This document shows positions 28,413-36,684 of a stretch of DNA of 64,000 nt, piece by piece; position 1 is the first letter of the stretch; each line of letters begins with the position of its first letter. Where the stretch lies: positions 186,001-250,000 of the forward strand of contig JACRQG010000032.1 of assembly GCA_016222805.1 (NCBI GenBank), in the 5' to 3' direction. Both the position numbers and the translations under genes were made by a program. The notes under the pieces were generated by a model. The model did no database searches and was not told the origin of the DNA. It worked only from the letters and a program-made list of their open reading frames with translations. This DNA is from Verrucomicrobiota bacterium. Lineage in GTDB: Bacteria; Verrucomicrobiota; Verrucomicrobiia; Opitutales; Opitutaceae.

Positions 28413-29117
28413 TCATCGGATGGCGTCGCGAGGCCCCTCGGGCTTCCCCGGCAGTGGCGCGATTGCCTCGTAGTCTGTCGGGTCCGGCACGCCGGCCTGT
28501 TGGAAGGCCTCGCGGCGTTCCACGCAGGTGCCGCACTTCCCGCAGTGCCGGGCCCGTCCCTTGTAGCACGACCAAGTGCGCGCAAAATCCACCCCCAGGC
28601 GGACCCCGAGCGCCGCAATTTCGCCCTTGTGGAGGGCAATGAACGGCCGCAGGAGCTGCACCCCCGCGTAGGTGCCCAGCCGCATGGTCTCACCCATCGC
28701 CCGCATGAAGCCTTCGCGGCAATCCGGGTAGATGGCGTGGTCCCCGTCATGGGCCGCAATCACCAGGCCGGCGGCCCCCTGGCTTTCCGCCACGCCGGTG
28801 GCAATCGAGAGGAGAATCGCATTGCGAAACGGGACCACAGTCTGGCGCATGTTGTCCGCCTGGTAGTGCCCTTCCGGAATCTCCCCGCCCCCCTGCAGCA
28901 GCGCCGACGCAAACAGGCGGTCCACGAAGTCGAGGCGGATAATCTCGTGGCGGCAGCCGAGCGCCCGCGCGTGTTCGGCGGCGAACGGAAGTTCACAGGC
29001 GTTGTGCTTCGAACCGTAGTCGAAGCTCAACACCGCCTCCACGGCATGTTCCCGGTGCGCCCAGTAGAGCGCGGTCACCGAGTCCATGCCGCCCGAGCAC
29101 AACACGATCACTTTCAT
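28413..29117 (-). CDS. queC: 7-cyano-7-deazaguanine synthase QueC
   Basis: QueC uses ATP and ammonia to turn 7-carboxy-7-deazaguanine into preQ0. The 234-residue protein has the PP-loop SGGMDS at residues 8-13, the YGSKH segment, and the C-terminal zinc site CYKGRARHCGKCGTC. It heads a minus-strand operon with queE. No preQ1 riboswitch was recognised in the 87-bp divergent gap to the deacetylase gene. Confidence 0.95.
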   Translation of the reverse strand: MKVIVLCSGGMDSVTALYWAHREHAVEAVLSFDYGSKHNACELPFAAEHARALGCRHEIIRLDFVDRLFASALLQGGGEIPEGHYQADNMRQTVVPFRNAILLSIATGVAESQGAAGLVIAAHDGDHAIYPDCREGFMRAMGETMRLGTYAGVQLLRPFIALHKGEIAALGVRLGVDFARTWSCYKGRARHCGKCGTCVERREAFQQAGVPDPTDYEAIAPLPGKPEGPRDAIR

Positions 29118-29204
29118 GGCCGGAGCATGGCCGCGAAAGCCCCGCCCCGCTCAAGCCCAAAGCGGCGGCAGTTCCTTGTTCCGGCGACTTGGCTTTTCCC
29201 GCCC

Positions 29205-30113
29205 ATGCTGCTTACCGTCGTTCCGCTTCCGATGGTAATCCTCCACGATCCGCGCTGTGCCGAATACGGCTCGTCGATGCGACCCGAGCAACCTGCCCGG
29301 GTCATCCGCACCGCCGCCCACCTCCGGCAGGCCCACCCGGATTGGACGTGGCGGCTTCCGGCCACCGGGGCGGTGAACGACGATCTCCTCCTGCTCGTGC
29401 ACTCCGCCTCGCTGCTCCACCGTCTGGAGGTGCCCCGGGATCTCGACGGCGACACACCCTACTTTCCGGCCATCGCCGACCATGCCCGGCGTTCGGTCGC
29501 CGCGGCGGTCGAGGCGGCGGAGCACGCCCTCGCCACCCGCACCGGCGAACCTGTCTTTTCCTTGATGCGTCCGCCGGGTCACCACGCGACCATCTCGCAG
29601 GCCATGGGGTTCTGTTACCTCAACCAGGTCGCCGTCGCGGCGATCGCCGCCCAGCGAAAGTTCGGTGCGCGCCGGGTCGCCGTCTGGGACTTCGATGCCC
29701 ACCACGGCAATGGGACCGAGGCCATCCTCCATGGGCGCGAGGACTTCTTCTTCGCCTCGGTGCACCAGTACCCCGGCTATCCGGGGACCGGGACGCGCGA
29801 CCTTCGCCCCAACGTGCGCAACTGGCCGGTCGCTCCCCGCTCGCCGCGCCCGGAACACATGAAGGCCTTGCGGGCCTCGTTGGATGCCGTCGTCGCCTTC
29901 ACCCCGGATCTCATCCTCGTCTCCGCCGGTTTCGATGCCTACGCCCGCGATCCCATCACGTCCATGACTCTCGAGGCCGAGGACTTCGCGATGCTCGGTA
30001 CCTGGCTGCGGGAAACCGGGCGGCCTGCCGCGGCCATTCTCGAGGGCGGTTACCACGACGACCTGCCTTTGTTGATTGATGCCTTTCTGTCGGCGTGGAA
30101 TAAGACTCCGTAG
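29205..30113 (+). CDS. histone deacetylase family (acetoin utilisation type) protein
   Basis: This is a zinc-dependent amidohydrolase of 302 residues, predicted cytosolic. The metal and catalytic motifs are RPPGHHA at 122-128 and DFDAHHGNGT at 162-171, with SAGFDAYARDP supplying the third metal ligand. The EGGY turn lies near the C terminus. Bacterial members act on acetylated polyamines or acetyl-lysine; which applies here is not visible. Either ATG at 29205 or 29232 is possible; the second would start at MVILHDP. The RNase D gene begins eight bases after the stop. Confidence 0.9.
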   Translation: MLLTVVPLPMVILHDPRCAEYGSSMRPEQPARVIRTAAHLRQAHPDWTWRLPATGAVNDDLLLLVHSASLLHRLEVPRDLDGDTPYFPAIADHARRSVAAAVEAAEHALATRTGEPVFSLMRPPGHHATISQAMGFCYLNQVAVAAIAAQRKFGARRVAVWDFDAHHGNGTEAILHGREDFFFASVHQYPGYPGTGTRDLRPNVRNWPVAPRSPRPEHMKALRASLDAVVAFTPDLILVSAGFDAYARDPITSMTLEAEDFAMLGTWLRETGRPAAAILEGGYHDDLPLLIDAFLSAWNKTP

Positions 30114-30121
30114 TTCGTTGC

Positions 30122-31303
30122 ATGATTTCGCGCTTCCTCCCGTCGCCACTCCGCCGTTTTCTCGGCGTGAAAGTGAGCACTCGCCCGCCTTCCTATCTTC
30201 TTCTCGATCAGCCGGGATCCCTCGCTCCACTGCTGACCGCGCTCGAACGAGTCCATGAGGTCGCCCTCGATACCGAGGCCGACAACATGTACCACTACCG
30301 GACGCGGGTCTGCCTGCTGCAGTTCCTGGTCGGGCGGGAGGTCTTTCTCGTCGATGTCCTCGCGCCGGGGCTGAAACTGGATTCCCTGTGGAAGGCCCTG
30401 TCCCGCAAACACCTCATCATGCACGGGAGCGACTTCGACCTCCGGCTCCTGCACGATCTTTGCCGCTTCCAGCCCCATAGCCTCTTTGACACGATGCTCG
30501 CCGCCCAGCTGCTGGGCCGGAAACGCATCGGGCTCGCCTCGCTCCTGGAGGATCACTTTGGCGTCGCCCTCGACAAGGACGGGCAGAAGGCAAATTGGTC
30601 GAAGCGTCCCATCACTTCGAAATTACTGAACTACGCCGCTTTGGATGTCTGGCACCTGCCCGCTCTGCGCGACATCCTCACCCGGGAGCTGAAGAAACTC
30701 GGACGCCTGTCGTGGCTGGAACAGCAGTGTCAGGCGCAGATCGCGTCCGGAGCGGAGGGGTTTGCCCCGGCAACCGACAACGACTGGCGCATTGGGCGCA
30801 GCGAGCGCCTGCGCGGGGCTGGTTTGTCGGTGCTGCATGCGATCTGGCACTGGCGGGAATCGCAGGCCCAGCGGCTTGATACGCCGCCGTTCAAGGTCTG
30901 TGGCAATGCCTTGCTCCTGAAGATTGCCGAGGCGGCGGAGGGCGGAGCCTCCGAGGCCTCGATCCTGGCGGAAATCCACCTTGGGAAGCGCCATGAGCGG
31001 TTGTTCCCGTCCCTTTCCGCGGCCATTCGCGCCGGCCTTGCCCGGGATCCCAAGTCCCTTCCCCGTCGCCCGGGGCGCGACCCCAACCACATCTCGCTCA
31101 CCCAGGCCCAGGTCGAGTTGCAGGACCGCATCCGTGCGGATCGCGATCGCGTCGCCGGCAAGCTCGCGATTGAAGCGACGCTCATCGCCAATCGCGCCCA
31201 GCTCAGCCAGATTGCCCGAAACCCGCGGAAGTTGGGCGACTGCCTCCTTCCCTGGCAGGCCGAACTCCTGCGGCACGAGCCTTCGCTGAAGTCCGCGCCC
31301 TAG
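30122..31303 (+). CDS. rnd: ribonuclease D-like 3'-5' exonuclease
   Basis: This is a DEDDy-family exoribonuclease of 393 residues for tRNA 3'-end trimming. Exo I is DTEAD with D50 and E52, Exo II is HGSDFDL with D104, and Exo III is YAALD with Y171 and D175. An HRDC-like helical region follows (LDTPPFKVCGNALLLKIAE). It is immediately downstream of the deacetylase gene. Whether the organism's true RNase D or a paralogue is meant cannot be decided, but all catalytic residues are present. Confidence 0.92.
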   Translation: MISRFLPSPLRRFLGVKVSTRPPSYLLLDQPGSLAPLLTALERVHEVALDTEADNMYHYRTRVCLLQFLVGREVFLVDVLAPGLKLDSLWKALSRKHLIMHGSDFDLRLLHDLCRFQPHSLFDTMLAAQLLGRKRIGLASLLEDHFGVALDKDGQKANWSKRPITSKLLNYAALDVWHLPALRDILTRELKKLGRLSWLEQQCQAQIASGAEGFAPATDNDWRIGRSERLRGAGLSVLHAIWHWRESQAQRLDTPPFKVCGNALLLKIAEAAEGGASEASILAEIHLGKRHERLFPSLSAAIRAGLARDPKSLPRRPGRDPNHISLTQAQVELQDRIRADRDRVAGKLAIEATLIANRAQLSQIARNPRKLGDCLLPWQAELLRHEPSLKSAP

Positions 31304-31400
31304 GGAAACCTCTCCTTTTCGGCGCCTCCTCCGCTCAAGCCTGGCAAAACCCCACGCTTGCGAAACTTCCCCCCGCCACCCAGCGTCGTACCCCCCCGCC

Positions 31401-31652
31401 ATGAAGAAGCTCCTGCCCCTTGCCGCCGCTGCCGTCCTGCTCCTCTCCAACGGTTGCGCCACGCGAAACACGTCCAGCGGCGGGCGGGAGACCTCCGTTC
31501 TGGGTGGTGCGGTCACGGTCACCAGCGATTCCTTCCAGCCCGTCAATCCGGCCACCGTCAATGCCGACACCTCGAAGATTGTCGGAAAGAACGGCCCCTC
31601 GGGGAAGAAGGTCTCGCTGTTCTGGGGCCTCCTGACGCTCCACGACTATTGA
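31401..31652 (+). CDS. small predicted lipoprotein
   Basis: The protein has 83 residues with a type II signal peptide (MKKLLPLAAAAVLLLSNGC); the lipobox cysteine is residue 19. The mature part is about 65 residues, serine/threonine-rich, with SFQPVNPATVNADTSKIVGKNG and an aromatic end. I do not recognise the family. It stands alone, with its own intrinsic terminator 28 bp downstream, and so is probably a separate transcription unit. Confidence 0.8.
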   Translation: MKKLLPLAAAAVLLLSNGCATRNTSSGGRETSVLGGAVTVTSDSFQPVNPATVNADTSKIVGKNGPSGKKVSLFWGLLTLHDY

Positions 31653-31679
31653 GGCGGCATCCCCTTCACGTGCTTTTCC

Positions 31680-31711
31680 AACGCCGCGGACTGCCCTCCG
31701 CGGCGTTTTTG
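31680..31711 (+). terminator. Rho-independent terminator after the lipoprotein gene
   Basis: AACGCCGCGGA (31680-31690) pairs perfectly with TCCGCGGCGTT (31697-31707) around a six-base loop. It is followed by T's that overlap the stem end, giving TTTTTGTT. This is the clearest intrinsic terminator in the window. Confidence 0.92.
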
Positions 31712-31749
31712 TTGCGGCCCTTCCCTGGTCGCGCCGAAAGTGAGCCTGC

Positions 31750-33423
31750 ATGACGTCAGAACGCGCAGGAGCGTCGGCCGATCAGTCGGGCGCCAACATC
31801 GCCCGCCACCTCGGCATTGTGGCCGCAGCCCGGCCCGACGTTCCGGCCCTGAAGGTGCCCCGGGGTCGGTCGCGTGACGGGACCATCGACTACCTTTCCC
31901 TTTCGTTTCGCGAACTGGATGCTGAAGTCGGAGCCTGGTGCGCGCGCCTTGGCGACGCTGGCATCAAGCCAGGTGACCGGACCTTGGTGATGGTCCCGCC
32001 CGGCCTGCCGCTGATTGCGGCAGTCTTCGCCTTGTTCAACCGCGGGGCCGTCCCCGTGGTGATCGACCCGGGGATGGGGCTGAGGAGCTTCCTCTCCTGC
32101 GTCGCGAGTGCCCGGCCCACGGCTTTGGTCGGCATACCTCTCGCCCGCGTGGTCAGCCGCGTGTGCCGCCGGGCCTTCCGTTCGGTGCGGGTTCGCGTGG
32201 GGGCCAGTTCCTCGTTGGTGGCCAGACTGGGCTCACCCAGGCGGGGTGCCGCCCTGACGCCCGCCCCTTCCGCCGTGGCAAGCCACCCCGACGATCTGGC
32301 CGCGGTCCTTTTTACCTCCGGCTCCACGGGAGCGCCCAAGGGAGTGTGTTACGAACACGGGATGTTCGAGGCGCAGGTGCAGATCATCCGCGAGACCTAC
32401 CGGATCGAGCCCGGCGAGATCGATCTGCCGATGCTGCCCATCTTCGCCCTGTTCAATCCGGCCTTGGGCATGACCACGGTCGTGCCGGAAATCGATCCGC
32501 GGCGGCCCGCGGCGGTCGATCCCCGAAAGATCGTCCAGGCCATCCAACAGGAGCAGGTGACGAATTCCTTCGGATCGCCGACCCTGTGGCGCAAGGTCGC
32601 CGCCCACTGTCGGACCCACCGGATCTCCCTGCCGTCCCTGCGGCGGGTGCTTTGTGCTGGCGCGGCGGTTCCTGATGACCTGTGGCGGGATTCCCGCCAA
32701 CTTCTGCCCCATGGCCGGCTGCACAGTCCCTACGGCGCCACCGAGGCCTTGCCCGTTGCCTCCATCAGCAGCGATGAAATCGAGCCGGCCTCCGTCCGCG
32801 GCGCGTGTGTCGGGCGCCCGGTCTGCGGTCTCGAGGTCCGCATCCTCCCCGTTTCCGAAGCGCCCCTCGCCGCTCTGCCACCTGGCGGATTCCTTCCGCC
32901 CGGGGAGATTGGCGAGATCGTCGTTCGTGGCCCGGTCGTGACCCGGGCCTACGACGCCCTTCCGGAGGCGACGGCCCTGGCCAAGATCCCCGATGGAGCC
33001 TCCGTCTGGCATCGGATGGGTGACTGCGGGTACCTCGACGGCGAGGGCCGGCTGTGGTTCTGCGGGCGAAAGGCCGAACGCGTCGAGACGGCGGCGGGGG
33101 TGCTGCATACCGAACCGTGCGAGCAGGTCTTCCGCGCGCACCCCCAGGTTGCTCGGTGCGCCTTGATCGGGTTGGGCGAGCGGCCGCGGCAGCGTGCGGC
33201 CTTGGTGGTCGAGGCTTCCCCAAAAGACTCGGCGACCGCGCGGGCCGTCGCCAGGGAACTGCGTCAGCTGGCCCTCCAACACGCCCACACCTCGACCATC
33301 AAGCTCTTCTATTTCCATCCGGGGTTTCCGGTGGATGTCCGCCACAATGCCAAGATCCACCGCCTGACCCTTGCGCGCTGGGCGATGACCGCCACCGGCT
33401 TCGAAAGTGATCCGAAACGTTGA
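31750..33423 (+). CDS. oleC: OleC-like AMP-dependent beta-lactone synthetase
   Basis: This is a 557-residue member of the ANL adenylating superfamily. The phosphate loop TSGSTGAPKG is at 189-198, YGATE supplies the adenosine motif, and the catalytic lysine region is HNAKIHRLTLARWA. The segment PMLPIFALFNPALGMTTV with VPEIDPRRPAAVDP and NSFGSPTLW is characteristic of OleC. OleC converts beta-hydroxy acids to beta-lactones in long-chain olefin synthesis. The stop codon is followed without a gap by the OleD-like gene, which strengthens the call. OleA and OleB are not in the window. Confidence 0.82.
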   Translation: MTSERAGASADQSGANIARHLGIVAAARPDVPALKVPRGRSRDGTIDYLSLSFRELDAEVGAWCARLGDAGIKPGDRTLVMVPPGLPLIAAVFALFNRGAVPVVIDPGMGLRSFLSCVASARPTALVGIPLARVVSRVCRRAFRSVRVRVGASSSLVARLGSPRRGAALTPAPSAVASHPDDLAAVLFTSGSTGAPKGVCYEHGMFEAQVQIIRETYRIEPGEIDLPMLPIFALFNPALGMTTVVPEIDPRRPAAVDPRKIVQAIQQEQVTNSFGSPTLWRKVAAHCRTHRISLPSLRRVLCAGAAVPDDLWRDSRQLLPHGRLHSPYGATEALPVASISSDEIEPASVRGACVGRPVCGLEVRILPVSEAPLAALPPGGFLPPGEIGEIVVRGPVVTRAYDALPEATALAKIPDGASVWHRMGDCGYLDGEGRLWFCGRKAERVETAAGVLHTEPCEQVFRAHPQVARCALIGLGERPRQRAALVVEASPKDSATARAVARELRQLALQHAHTSTIKLFYFHPGFPVDVRHNAKIHRLTLARWAMTATGFESDPKR

Positions 33424-34548
33424 ATGAGCCTCCCGGGTGTGGGAGGGAAATGCCCTCGCCACCGCCCGCAGATTTCGCCCGTGACTTCCTCCCTCCCGCC
33501 CGATCCCTCTGGTCGCCCTTCCGTGCTCGTGACGGGTGGGACGGGCTTCCTCGGCCGGCGCCTGGTCGAGCGGCTGCTGGGCCAGGGCCGGCAGGTGACG
33601 GTGGTGGGTCGCACGCCAGCCCCTGATCTCGTGGGGCGCGGCGTCCGCTTTGTCCGCGCGAGTCTCGACGACGCCCCGGCCGTGGCAGCTGCGTGCGCCG
33701 GCATCGACACGGTGTTTCATGTCGCGGCCAAGGTCGGAGTCTGGGGAGACCGGGCGGATTTTTTTCGGACCAATGTGCTGGGTACCCGCGCGGTGCTCGC
33801 CGGCTGCCGCCAGCATGGAGTGGGCCGGCTGGTGTACACCAGCACTCCCAGTGTGGTCTACAATGGCCAGGATCTCGCCGGCGCGGACGAATCCCTGCCG
33901 CTCACCACCTCCTGTCCCAGCCCGTATCCGCTGACCAAGGCCATGGCCGAGCGCGAGGTGCTCGCCGCCAACGGGCCCTCGCTGCGCACCACCGCCCTGC
34001 GTCCGCACCTCGTCTGGGGCATCGGTGATCCCCACCTCGTGCCCCGCGTCCTCGCGCGGGCGCGCGCCGGGCGGCTGCGTATCGTGGGCTCGGGCCGCAA
34101 CCGCGTCGACATGGTCCACGTGGAAAACGCCGTCGACGCCCATCTCCTCGCTGAACAGGCCCTCGATCCTCGTCCCCAACCCGGCAGCCCGGGGGCCGCG
34201 ACCGGACCGGCGGCAGGACGCGCGTATTTCATCACCAACGGGGAGCCGGTGGTCTTGTGGGAGTGGATCAACGCCCTGTTGCGGGCGCTGGGAGAGCCGC
34301 CGGTGGAGCGGCGCCTGTCGCTGCCCGTGGCAACGGCGGTCGGTGGCGTCTGCGAACTGCTGTGGCGCGTGCTGCCGCTGCCGGCCGAGCCTCCGCTGAC
34401 GCGCTTTGTGGCCGCCGAACTCGCCAAGGATCATTGGTTCGACCTCTCCGCGGCGCGCCGCGATCTGGGCTACGCACCCCGCGTCTCGATGGCCCAGGGC
34501 ACCAGCGAACTGGTGGCGCACCTGCGGGCGGGCCGGGGTGGGGCATAG
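33424..34548 (+). CDS. oleD: OleD-like NAD(P)-dependent 2-alkyl-3-oxoalkanoate reductase
   Basis: This extended SDR of the 3-beta-HSD type has 374 residues. The Rossmann motif is VTGGTGFLGRRL near residue 35; the catalytic pair lies in YPLTK, and TSTPSVVYNGQDL supplies the active-site serine region. In the Ole pathway OleD reduces the beta-keto acid made by OleA before OleC acts. The ATG abuts the OleC stop codon. About 30 N-terminal residues before the Rossmann strand look unstructured; an internal start is possible. A sterol-type or sugar-type SDR is the alternative. Confidence 0.78.
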   Translation: MSLPGVGGKCPRHRPQISPVTSSLPPDPSGRPSVLVTGGTGFLGRRLVERLLGQGRQVTVVGRTPAPDLVGRGVRFVRASLDDAPAVAAACAGIDTVFHVAAKVGVWGDRADFFRTNVLGTRAVLAGCRQHGVGRLVYTSTPSVVYNGQDLAGADESLPLTTSCPSPYPLTKAMAEREVLAANGPSLRTTALRPHLVWGIGDPHLVPRVLARARAGRLRIVGSGRNRVDMVHVENAVDAHLLAEQALDPRPQPGSPGAATGPAAGRAYFITNGEPVVLWEWINALLRALGEPPVERRLSLPVATAVGGVCELLWRVLPLPAEPPLTRFVAAELAKDHWFDLSAARRDLGYAPRVSMAQGTSELVAHLRAGRGGA

Positions 34549-34556
34549 CTTGGATT

Positions 34557-34569
34557 TGACATAGTGTCA
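34557..34569. promoter_or_regulatory. TetR operator upstream of the repressor gene
   Basis: TGACATAGTGTCA is a palindrome with TGACA/TGTCA arms that overlaps a TTGACA -35 hexamer (34556-34561). It lies 23 bp before the tetR start, as expected for autorepression. The same motif recurs twice in front of the efflux operon. Confidence 0.75.
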
Positions 34570-34591
34570 GGCCGTTCGCTCTGTTCACGCC

Positions 34592-35239
34592 ATGCCCAAA
34601 GCAACCCCTTCGCGACGGGAGTCGGACAAGGCGCGCAGCCGGGAACTGATCGTCGAAGCGGCCACGCGGCTCTTTGCCGAGCGCGGGCTGGAAGCCGTGG
34701 CCTTGGGCGACATCGCGCGGGCGGCCGGCATCAGCCGGCCGCTGATCTACTTCCACTTCAAGGACCGGGAGGAGTTGTTTCTCGAGACCGTGCTGCGCGC
34801 GCACCAGATGCTGCACACCAACTTCGTGGCCGCCGTCGCGCAGCAGACCGACCCGATCGGCCAGGCCGCCGCCATCGGCCGCGCCTACGAGCGCTTCTTC
34901 GCGGAAAACCGCCGCGAGTTTACCCTCCTGTCCTGCTTCGAGGCCGCCGCCGGAAACCGGCCGGCAGCGAGTCCCCGCCACGAGCAGATTCGCTTTCACG
35001 GCCAGGCCATGATCGAGTTGATCGTCTCGGTCATCACCCGCGGGCGCAAGGAGGGCACGATTCGGCGCGACCTGGGCGATCCCCTGAAGGTCGCCCTGTG
35101 CCTCCACGCCTTCACCCACGGCATGCTGCAGATGTGCGCGTCCGCCGAGGAGCACCTGCGCCGCGAACATGGGGTCGCTCCGGCCGAACTGGTCGAGCAG
35201 GGGTTCACGCTGATGCGCGCCGCCCTGCAGCAGAAATAA
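34592..35239 (+). CDS. TetR family transcriptional repressor of the efflux operon
   Basis: This is a DNA-binding repressor of 215 residues. The N-terminal helix-turn-helix spans roughly residues 25-55 (LEAVALGDIARAAGISRPLIYFHF), and the C-terminal ligand domain is all helical. It is encoded directly upstream of an outer-membrane factor, adaptor and RND pump. TGACA..TGTCA palindromes precede both the repressor gene and the pump operon, so it most likely controls both. The inducer is unknown. Confidence 0.9.
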   Translation: MPKATPSRRESDKARSRELIVEAATRLFAERGLEAVALGDIARAAGISRPLIYFHFKDREELFLETVLRAHQMLHTNFVAAVAQQTDPIGQAAAIGRAYERFFAENRREFTLLSCFEAAAGNRPAASPRHEQIRFHGQAMIELIVSVITRGRKEGTIRRDLGDPLKVALCLHAFTHGMLQMCASAEEHLRREHGVAPAELVEQGFTLMRAALQQK

Positions 35240-35247
35240 TGATTGGT

Positions 35248-35260
35248 TGACAAAGTGTCA
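35248..35260. promoter_or_regulatory. TetR operator copy with -35 element
   Basis: TGACAAAGTGTCA matches the operator upstream of tetR at all but one base. Its left edge forms the -35 hexamer TTGACA (35247-35252). With CTATGT at 35271-35276 as the -10, transcription would start at or a base or two from the ATG at 35284, suggesting a leaderless mRNA. Confidence 0.72.
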
Positions 35261-35283
35261 GTGGCTGACGCTATGTCAGCCAC
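35261..35283. promoter_or_regulatory. second efflux-operon operator, abutting the start codon
   Basis: GTGGCTGAC and GTCAGCCAC are perfect 9-bp arms around GCTAT, ending on the base before the ATG of the outer-membrane factor. The core TGACGCTATGTCA resembles the other two operators. Its centre is 18 bp from that of the preceding operator, so two dimers could bind side by side. Confidence 0.72.
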
Positions 35284-36666
35284 ATGAGCCGATTCGCGTT
35301 GTTCCTCGTCCTCGTCGCGCCGCTGGCGTGCGCGGCTGAGCCGCTCCCCGTCGTGCCGTTGCCGCCGGTGCTCGCGGGATACCTCGAAACCGCCCTGCGG
35401 GCCAATCTTGCCCTGCAGCGCGAACAGCGGGATGCCGATTCCGCCCAGGCGCGGCTGGACGCCGCCCGAGGCGCCCTGCTTCCACGGGTCGACCTGGCCG
35501 CCCGTTACACGGCGTCGCGGGGCGGGCGGACGATCGAGTTCCCGGTCGGTGACCTCCTGAACCCGGTGTACCGCTCGGTCGATGCGCTCTCCGGGACCTC
35601 GCGGTTTCCGACCTTGGAAAACCAGTCGATTGCCTTCCTGCGCCGCGAGGAACAGGAAACGAAACTCCGCCTGATCCAGCCGTTGTATCGGCCCGAACTG
35701 AGCCGGGGACACGAGGCGGCGCGGGCGGAGACCGCCGCCGCCAGTCTTTCGGTGGCCGCCTTCAAACGCGAACTGCGCCTCGCGGTGGTTAGGGGGTACT
35801 TCCGCTGGCAGCAGGCGCGGGCGGCCGTCGACATTCTGGCTTCGGCTACCGACCTCACCCACGAGGCGCTGCGGGTCAACCGGGCGCTCGTGGCGGCGGA
35901 TGCCGCCACGGAGGATGCCGTATTGCGCGTCGAAGCGGAGGTCCAGGGGATCCGGCAGCAGCACCTGGCGGCCGAAGCCGACCTGGCCCTGGCCCAAGCC
36001 TATTTCAACGTGATCCTGGATCGACCGGCGGACGCCGTGATCGACGCCACGGATCCGGCGGAGCTCGAACGCCTCCTCGCCGCCCTTCGCCCGCTCGCCG
36101 CCTCCCGGCCTCGGGCCGGGGGAGAACGCGAGGAACTCGCCGCCCTCGAACGCGCCGGCCAGGCCGCGGACCACGCGGCCAGGGCGGCACGCTCCGCCCA
36201 GCGGCCCACCTTGTCCCTGGCCGTCGAATCCGGGATCCAGGGCAGTTCGTACCGGCACAGTCCGGGGGCCGGCTTCACCCAGGCGTCGCTCGTCGCCGAA
36301 TGGAATCTCTTCGACGGCCGGCGGTCCGGCAGCCGGGAGCGACAGGCCCGGAATGAGCAGGCCAAGGTCGATGCGCGCCGCAGCGAGGTACAGCGGCAAC
36401 TCTCCCTGCAGGCCGACGATGCCTGGCGCCGGTTTGTCGTGGCGGTCGCCTCCCTGGACGCGGCCCGCAGCCGGCAGACGGCCGCCCGACGGGTGTTCCA
36501 GTTTGTGTCGCGGCGCAACCGCGAGGGACTCGTCAACCAACTCGGCTACCTCGACGCGCGGCACGAACTCACCTCCGCCGAACTGAACGAGGCCGCGACC
36601 CGCAGTGCGCTCTTCATCGCCCATGCCGAGCTGGATCGTGCGCTCGTGCTCTCGCCGCTGCCCTGA
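35284..36666 (+). CDS. TolC-family outer membrane efflux protein
   Basis: This is the outer-membrane channel of a tripartite RND system, 460 residues. A signal peptide ends near LACAA. The body shows the duplicated TolC pattern of long amphipathic helices, for example ANLALQREQRDADSAQARLDAARG and the corresponding second half ERQARNEQAKVDARRSEVQRQLS, with beta segments between. The operon order is outer-membrane factor, adaptor, pump. Expression is probably repressed by the adjacent TetR protein. It might also serve the ABC exporter at 7.7-12.2 kb, which lacks its own channel. Confidence 0.9.
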   Translation: MSRFALFLVLVAPLACAAEPLPVVPLPPVLAGYLETALRANLALQREQRDADSAQARLDAARGALLPRVDLAARYTASRGGRTIEFPVGDLLNPVYRSVDALSGTSRFPTLENQSIAFLRREEQETKLRLIQPLYRPELSRGHEAARAETAAASLSVAAFKRELRLAVVRGYFRWQQARAAVDILASATDLTHEALRVNRALVAADAATEDAVLRVEAEVQGIRQQHLAAEADLALAQAYFNVILDRPADAVIDATDPAELERLLAALRPLAASRPRAGGEREELAALERAGQAADHAARAARSAQRPTLSLAVESGIQGSSYRHSPGAGFTQASLVAEWNLFDGRRSGSRERQARNEQAKVDARRSEVQRQLSLQADDAWRRFVVAVASLDAARSRQTAARRVFQFVSRRNREGLVNQLGYLDARHELTSAELNEAATRSALFIAHAELDRALVLSPLP

Positions 36667-36684
36667 ACCCGCTTTCGCTCTGCC

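Noticed and set aside
27654-29204. Extended upstream frame of the HDAC-family gene
   Set aside because: It runs antisense through queE and queC; the deacetylase motifs start only after 29205.
29118-29204. Possible preQ1 riboswitch before queC
   Set aside because: The 87-bp gap shows no preQ1-type stem with an A-rich tail.
34112-34127. Second parS-like sequence (GGTCCACGTGGAAAA)
   Set aside because: Two of 16 positions differ and it encodes the conserved DMVHVENAVDA segment of the SDR protein, so coding constraint explains it.
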